A program made the translations under genes and the position numbers. Positions 61,705 to 64,000 of a DNA stretch of 64,000 nucleotides are shown here, in pieces (within the stretch, counting starts at the first letter, position 1; each line of letters starts with the position of its first letter). The notes beneath the pieces were generated by a model. That model saw only the letters and a list, made by a program, of their open reading frames with translations. It had not been told where the DNA came from and made no database searches. Source of the DNA: Hymenobacter sp. DG01 (GTDB taxonomy: Bacteria; Bacteroidota; Bacteroidia; Cytophagales; Hymenobacteraceae); assembly GCF_006352025.1 (NCBI RefSeq), contig NZ_CP040936.1:1984001-2048000 (forward strand), in the 5' to 3' direction.

Positions 61705-61747
61705 CAGCCCGCCCCGTAGCTCCGCGCTACCGGCGGGCTGCTTTGTT
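61705..61747 (+). terminator. Terminator between the acetyltransferase and bioB
   Basis: CAGCCCGCC pairs with GGCGGGCTG (61705-61713 and 61732-61740) with an inner GTAG/CTAC pair, and a T-rich CTTTGTTT follows. It lies 58 bases after the acetyltransferase stop. A TATCTTGC at 61698-61705 is a possible -7 box for bioB beside it. Confidence 0.75.
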
Positions 61748-61795
61748 TAGCCTCCACCCCCAACCACAAACCAGAAACTACTTCCTCCCCGCCCC

Positions 61796-62806
61796 ATGAT
61801 GATGCGTACCGACTGGACTCTCGACGAAGTAAAAGCTATTTATAACCAGCCCGTACTGGAGCTGGTAACCAAGGCTGCCGCCATCCACGCCGAAACCCAG
61901 GCCACCGGCGAAGTGCAGGTGTGTACCTTGCTGAGCGTGAAAACCGGCGGCTGCCCCGAGGACTGCGCCTACTGCCCCCAGGCTGCCCGCTACCACACCG
62001 GTGTGCAGGCCCATAAGCTCCTGCCCGATGCCGAGGTGCTGGCTGCAGCCCAGCGCGCCAAAGACGGCGGCAGCACCCGCTTCTGCATGGGCGCCGCCTG
62101 GCGCGAAGTGCGCGACAACCGCGACTTCGACCGGGTGCTGAACATGGTAACCGAAGTCAACAACATCGGGCTGGAAGTGTGCTGCACCCTGGGCATGCTG
62201 AACGAGTACCAGGCCGAGCGCCTGAAGGAAGCCGGCCTCTACGCCTACAACCACAACCTGGATACCAGCCGCGAGCATTACGACGACATCATCACTACCC
62301 GCACCTACGACGACCGCCTGAACACGCTGGAGCACGTACGGAAGGCCGGTATTTCGGTGTGCTCGGGCGGCATCATTGGCCTGGGCGAAACCGACGAGGA
62401 CCGCATTGCCATGCTGCACACCCTGGCGACCCTACCCCAGCACCCCGAGTCGGTGCCGGTGAATGCGCTGGTGCCCGTGGAAGGCACCCCTCTGGCCGAC
62501 CAGCCCCGCGTGAGCGTGTGGGAAATGCTGCGCATGATTGCCACGGCCCGCATCCTGATGCCCCGCACCATGGTGCGCCTCTCGGCCGGCCGCCAGGAAA
62601 TGCCCGTTACGGAGCAGGCCCTCTGCTTCCTGGCCGGCGCCAACTCCATTTTCTCGGGCGAGAAGCTGCTCACTACCCCCAACCCCGACTTCGACGCCGA
62701 CAAGCAGATGTTTGCTTTGCTGGGCCTCAAGCCCCGCAAGTCCTTCAAGGACGTGCCCGAAGGTGCCGTAGTGCTGGGCAAGGAAGCTGCTCCGGTAGTA
62801 GCGTAG
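61796..62806 (+). CDS. bioB: Biotin synthase BioB
   Basis: Radical SAM enzyme inserting sulphur into dethiobiotin in the last step of biotin synthesis. 336 residues. The 4Fe-4S cysteines C53-x3-C57-x2-C60 ([12 protein letters not shown]) are intact, as are [27 protein letters not shown] and [10 protein letters not shown]; later [11 protein letters not shown] and [11 protein letters not shown], then [17 protein letters not shown]. Three successive ATGs begin the frame (61796, 61799, 61802); the true start is not distinguishable. First visible gene of a biotin operon with bioF downstream. Confidence 0.97.
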   Translation: MMMRTDWTLDEVKAIYNQPVLELVTKAAAIHAETQATGEVQVCTLLSVKTGGCPEDCAYCPQAARYHTGVQAHKLLPDAEVLAAAQRAKDGGSTRFCMGAAWREVRDNRDFDRVLNMVTEVNNIGLEVCCTLGMLNEYQAERLKEAGLYAYNHNLDTSREHYDDIITTRTYDDRLNTLEHVRKAGISVCSGGIIGLGETDEDRIAMLHTLATLPQHPESVPVNALVPVEGTPLADQPRVSVWEMLRMIATARILMPRTMVRLSAGRQEMPVTEQALCFLAGANSIFSGEKLLTTPNPDFDADKQMFALLGLKPRKSFKDVPEGAVVLGKEAAPVVA

Positions 62807-62827
62807 GTAGCAGTTGTTTTTCAGAAA

Positions 62828-62938
62828 GCGTCTGTCATCCTGGGCAGCGCGAAGGACCTTCTCACGCCGAAACGAGTCGTTGTTACGATTGTCGTGCTAC
62901 TGTGAGAAAGTCCTTCGCGGGCTCAGGATGACAGACGT
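62828..62938. repeat. Palindromic repeat of a second family, between bio genes
   Basis: Left arm GCGTCTGTCATCCTGGGC..GCGAAGGACC and right arm ..GTCCTTCGCGGGCTCAGGATGACAGACG with CTTCTCAC/GTGAGAAAG inside. Similar GTCATCCTGAGC...GAAGGAC elements are common between genes in this phylum. It lies just after bioB inside the operon. Confidence 0.8.
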
Positions 62939-62960
62939 TTTTTACCCCGCCTCATCTTTT

Positions 62961-63554
62961 ATGCGCCTTACTGCTTGTCTTTTCCTGCTGCTGGCGGCAA
63001 CGGCCGGCCGGGCGCAAACCATATCGGGGCCCATGCCGGCACTGCGCCCGCTCGATTCCGTGTATGCGGCTCACGGAGTAGCATTCGGGACGCCGCCAGA
63101 GGGGACCATGCTCCGGCCGCAGTTCTCTGGTATGGGCAAGCGCTGGAAAACAACGCAGGTTTATGTGTTGCCTCCCCAGGCAGATACCATGATGCTGGCG
63201 CATCAGCCGGTACACCCAGAATTCTGGTTTCGGAGTGGCCAGTTTATTGGAGTTACTTATCAGTTAAAGCGGGAGCAGAAGAGCCGCACTGTTTTGCGGG
63301 AGCTTACCCGCCGCTACGGCCCACCCCGGCCCGGCAACGTACCCGGCGCGCAGTATTGGTTGGGCCGTCGTACCTACATTCTGTATGAGGATGCTGTGCC
63401 GGATGTTGTGCTCCACATTGCCAGTCTGGATATGCTCAATGAGCAGGTAATTGAAACCTCCGTCCGGCAGGAAGCCCGGAATTCGCTGGGCTGGCAGCCC
63501 GATTCGCTGGGGCTACCAAGGCAATTTCCACTGCCCACCGAAAAGATAAAATAG
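62961..63554 (+). CDS. Exported protein of unknown function in the biotin operon
   Basis: 197 residues from the ATG at 62961 (MRLTACLFLLLAATAGRAQ, signal peptide). Mature segments: LDSVYAAHGVAFGTPPEGTMLRP, MGKRWKTTQVYVLPPQ, FIGVTYQLKREQKSRTVLRELTRRYGPPRPGNV. The exported protein at 20684 has a similar fold-like outline (LLTRTYGPG). Its stop TAG overlaps the GTG of bioF by one base, so it is cotranscribed and probably coupled with bioF. A role in biotin synthesis is not evident; a secreted protein is unexpected in this pathway. Confidence 0.75.
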   Translation: MRLTACLFLLLAATAGRAQTISGPMPALRPLDSVYAAHGVAFGTPPEGTMLRPQFSGMGKRWKTTQVYVLPPQADTMMLAHQPVHPEFWFRSGQFIGVTYQLKREQKSRTVLRELTRRYGPPRPGNVPGAQYWLGRRTYILYEDAVPDVVLHIASLDMLNEQVIETSVRQEARNSLGWQPDSLGLPRQFPLPTEKIK

Positions 63555-64000
63555 TGCCTACCCCCTCTCCCCTCCACCAACGCCTTACCCGCGAGCTAGA
63601 GCAGCGCGAAGCCGCCGGCACGCGCCGCCGCCTCACGCAGCCCGCCGCCGGGCTGGTGGATTTCAGCTCCAACGACTACCTGGGCCTGAGCCGCCACCCC
63701 GCCGTGCAACTGGCTTTGCAACAGGCCACGGCCGAAGCAGCGGGCAGCACCGGCTCCCGCCTGCTCACCGGTAACTCTACAGAGGCCGAGGCACTGGAGC
63801 AGCACTTAGCGCAATTCCACAAGGCCGAGGCGGCTCTGCTGTTCAACTCGGGCTACGCGGCCAACCTGGGGTTCTTCGCCGCCGTGCCCCGCCGCGGCGA
63901 CACGATTCTCTACGACGAGGCTTCGCACGCCTCCGTGAAGGACGGTATCCGGGGCTCCTTCGCTACGGCCTGGAGCTTCCGCCACAACGACCTCACCGAC
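63554..64000 (+). CDS. bioF: 8-amino-7-oxononanoate synthase BioF, C-terminus cut by window edge
   Basis: PLP-dependent enzyme joining pimeloyl-ACP/CoA and alanine in biotin synthesis. The GTG at 63554 overlaps the upstream stop (TAGTG). The visible 149 residues include LVDFSSNDYLGLSRHPAV, GSTGSRLLTGNSTEAEALEQHLAQFHKAEAALLFNSGYAAN and LYDEASHASVKDGIRGS, all diagnostic of alpha-oxoamine synthases, and RLLTGN fits BioF. The PLP lysine region lies outside the window. Some Bacteroidota use it in an alternative pimeloyl route. Confidence 0.9.
   Translation, partial: MPTPSPLHQRLTRELEQREAAGTRRRLTQPAAGLVDFSSNDYLGLSRHPAVQLALQQATAEAAGSTGSRLLTGNSTEAEALEQHLAQFHKAEAALLFNSGYAANLGFFAAVPRRGDTILYDEASHASVKDGIRGSFATAWSFRHNDLTD

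Overview
The window is a high-G+C chromosomal stretch from a member of the Bacteroidota, most probably Hymenobacter or a close relative (Hymenobacteraceae, Cytophagales). This rests on gene content and style rather than a marker gene. Three secreted proteins end in type IX secretion (T9SS) sorting domains, most start codons lack a Shine-Dalgarno sequence, and several upstream regions carry a TAnnTTTG-like -7 box. There is a spore photoproduct lyase-family gene in a genome with no sporulation genes in view, and the palindromic intergenic repeats look like those of this group. I saw no rRNA, tRNA, CRISPR array, prophage or transposase gene.

Layout. 0-3.3 kb: a glycosyltransferase/flippase-like pair, ruvC, a secreted protein and a KTSC protein. 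3.8-9.7 kb: a tripartite RND efflux operon (adaptor, pump, outer-membrane factor) closed by a 21-bp-stem terminator. 9.8-25.5 kb: single metabolic and regulatory genes, including a PhzF-like enzyme, hutI, a T9SS cargo protein, a methyltransferase, a 2H phosphoesterase, a BLUF photoreceptor, pncA, an MscS channel, an SDR, mqo, an SPL-family radical SAM enzyme and ctlX. 26-34.5 kb: two very large T9SS-exported repeat proteins in tandem (FG-GAP; then SBBP/IPT/FG-GAP). 34.6-44.2 kb: dehydrogenases, a cold-shock protein, membrane and lipoproteins, and the first palindromic repeats. 44.3-45.8 kb: one strikingly AT-rich gene encoding a PD-(D/E)XK-like (DUF6602-type) protein, the clearest horizontally acquired item. 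45.8-49.7 kb: hutU, then a compact cluster of two short single-membrane-span peptides flanking two paralogous low-complexity lipoproteins. 49.9-60.1 kb: a phosphoglucose isomerase of the transaldolase-fusion type, an MBL hydrolase, a DUF4097 protein, a HutG-like ureohydrolase, yebC, a DinB-fold protein, a serine hydrolase and an RluF-type pseudouridine synthase. 60.6-64 kb: YiaA, a sugar acetyltransferase, and a biotin operon (bioB, a secreted protein, bioF cut by the window end).

Links between genes. Three of the four classical histidine-degradation steps appear as separate minus-strand loci (hutI, hutU and a hutG candidate) instead of one operon. The efflux genes form a normal operon. bioB and bioF share an operon interrupted by a repeat and a secreted protein gene. 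Most other genes are single units separated by strong hairpin terminators. The parts most worth a second look are the small-peptide/lipoprotein cluster at 47.8-49.7 kb, the AT-rich nuclease-like gene, the palindromic repeats (one with perfect 45-bp arms, one a nested composite), a unique 38-bp perfect palindrome at 25.7 kb, and the recurrent heptamer CTACCCC. Coordinates and motifs were read by eye, and family assignments rest on motif recognition, not database searches.
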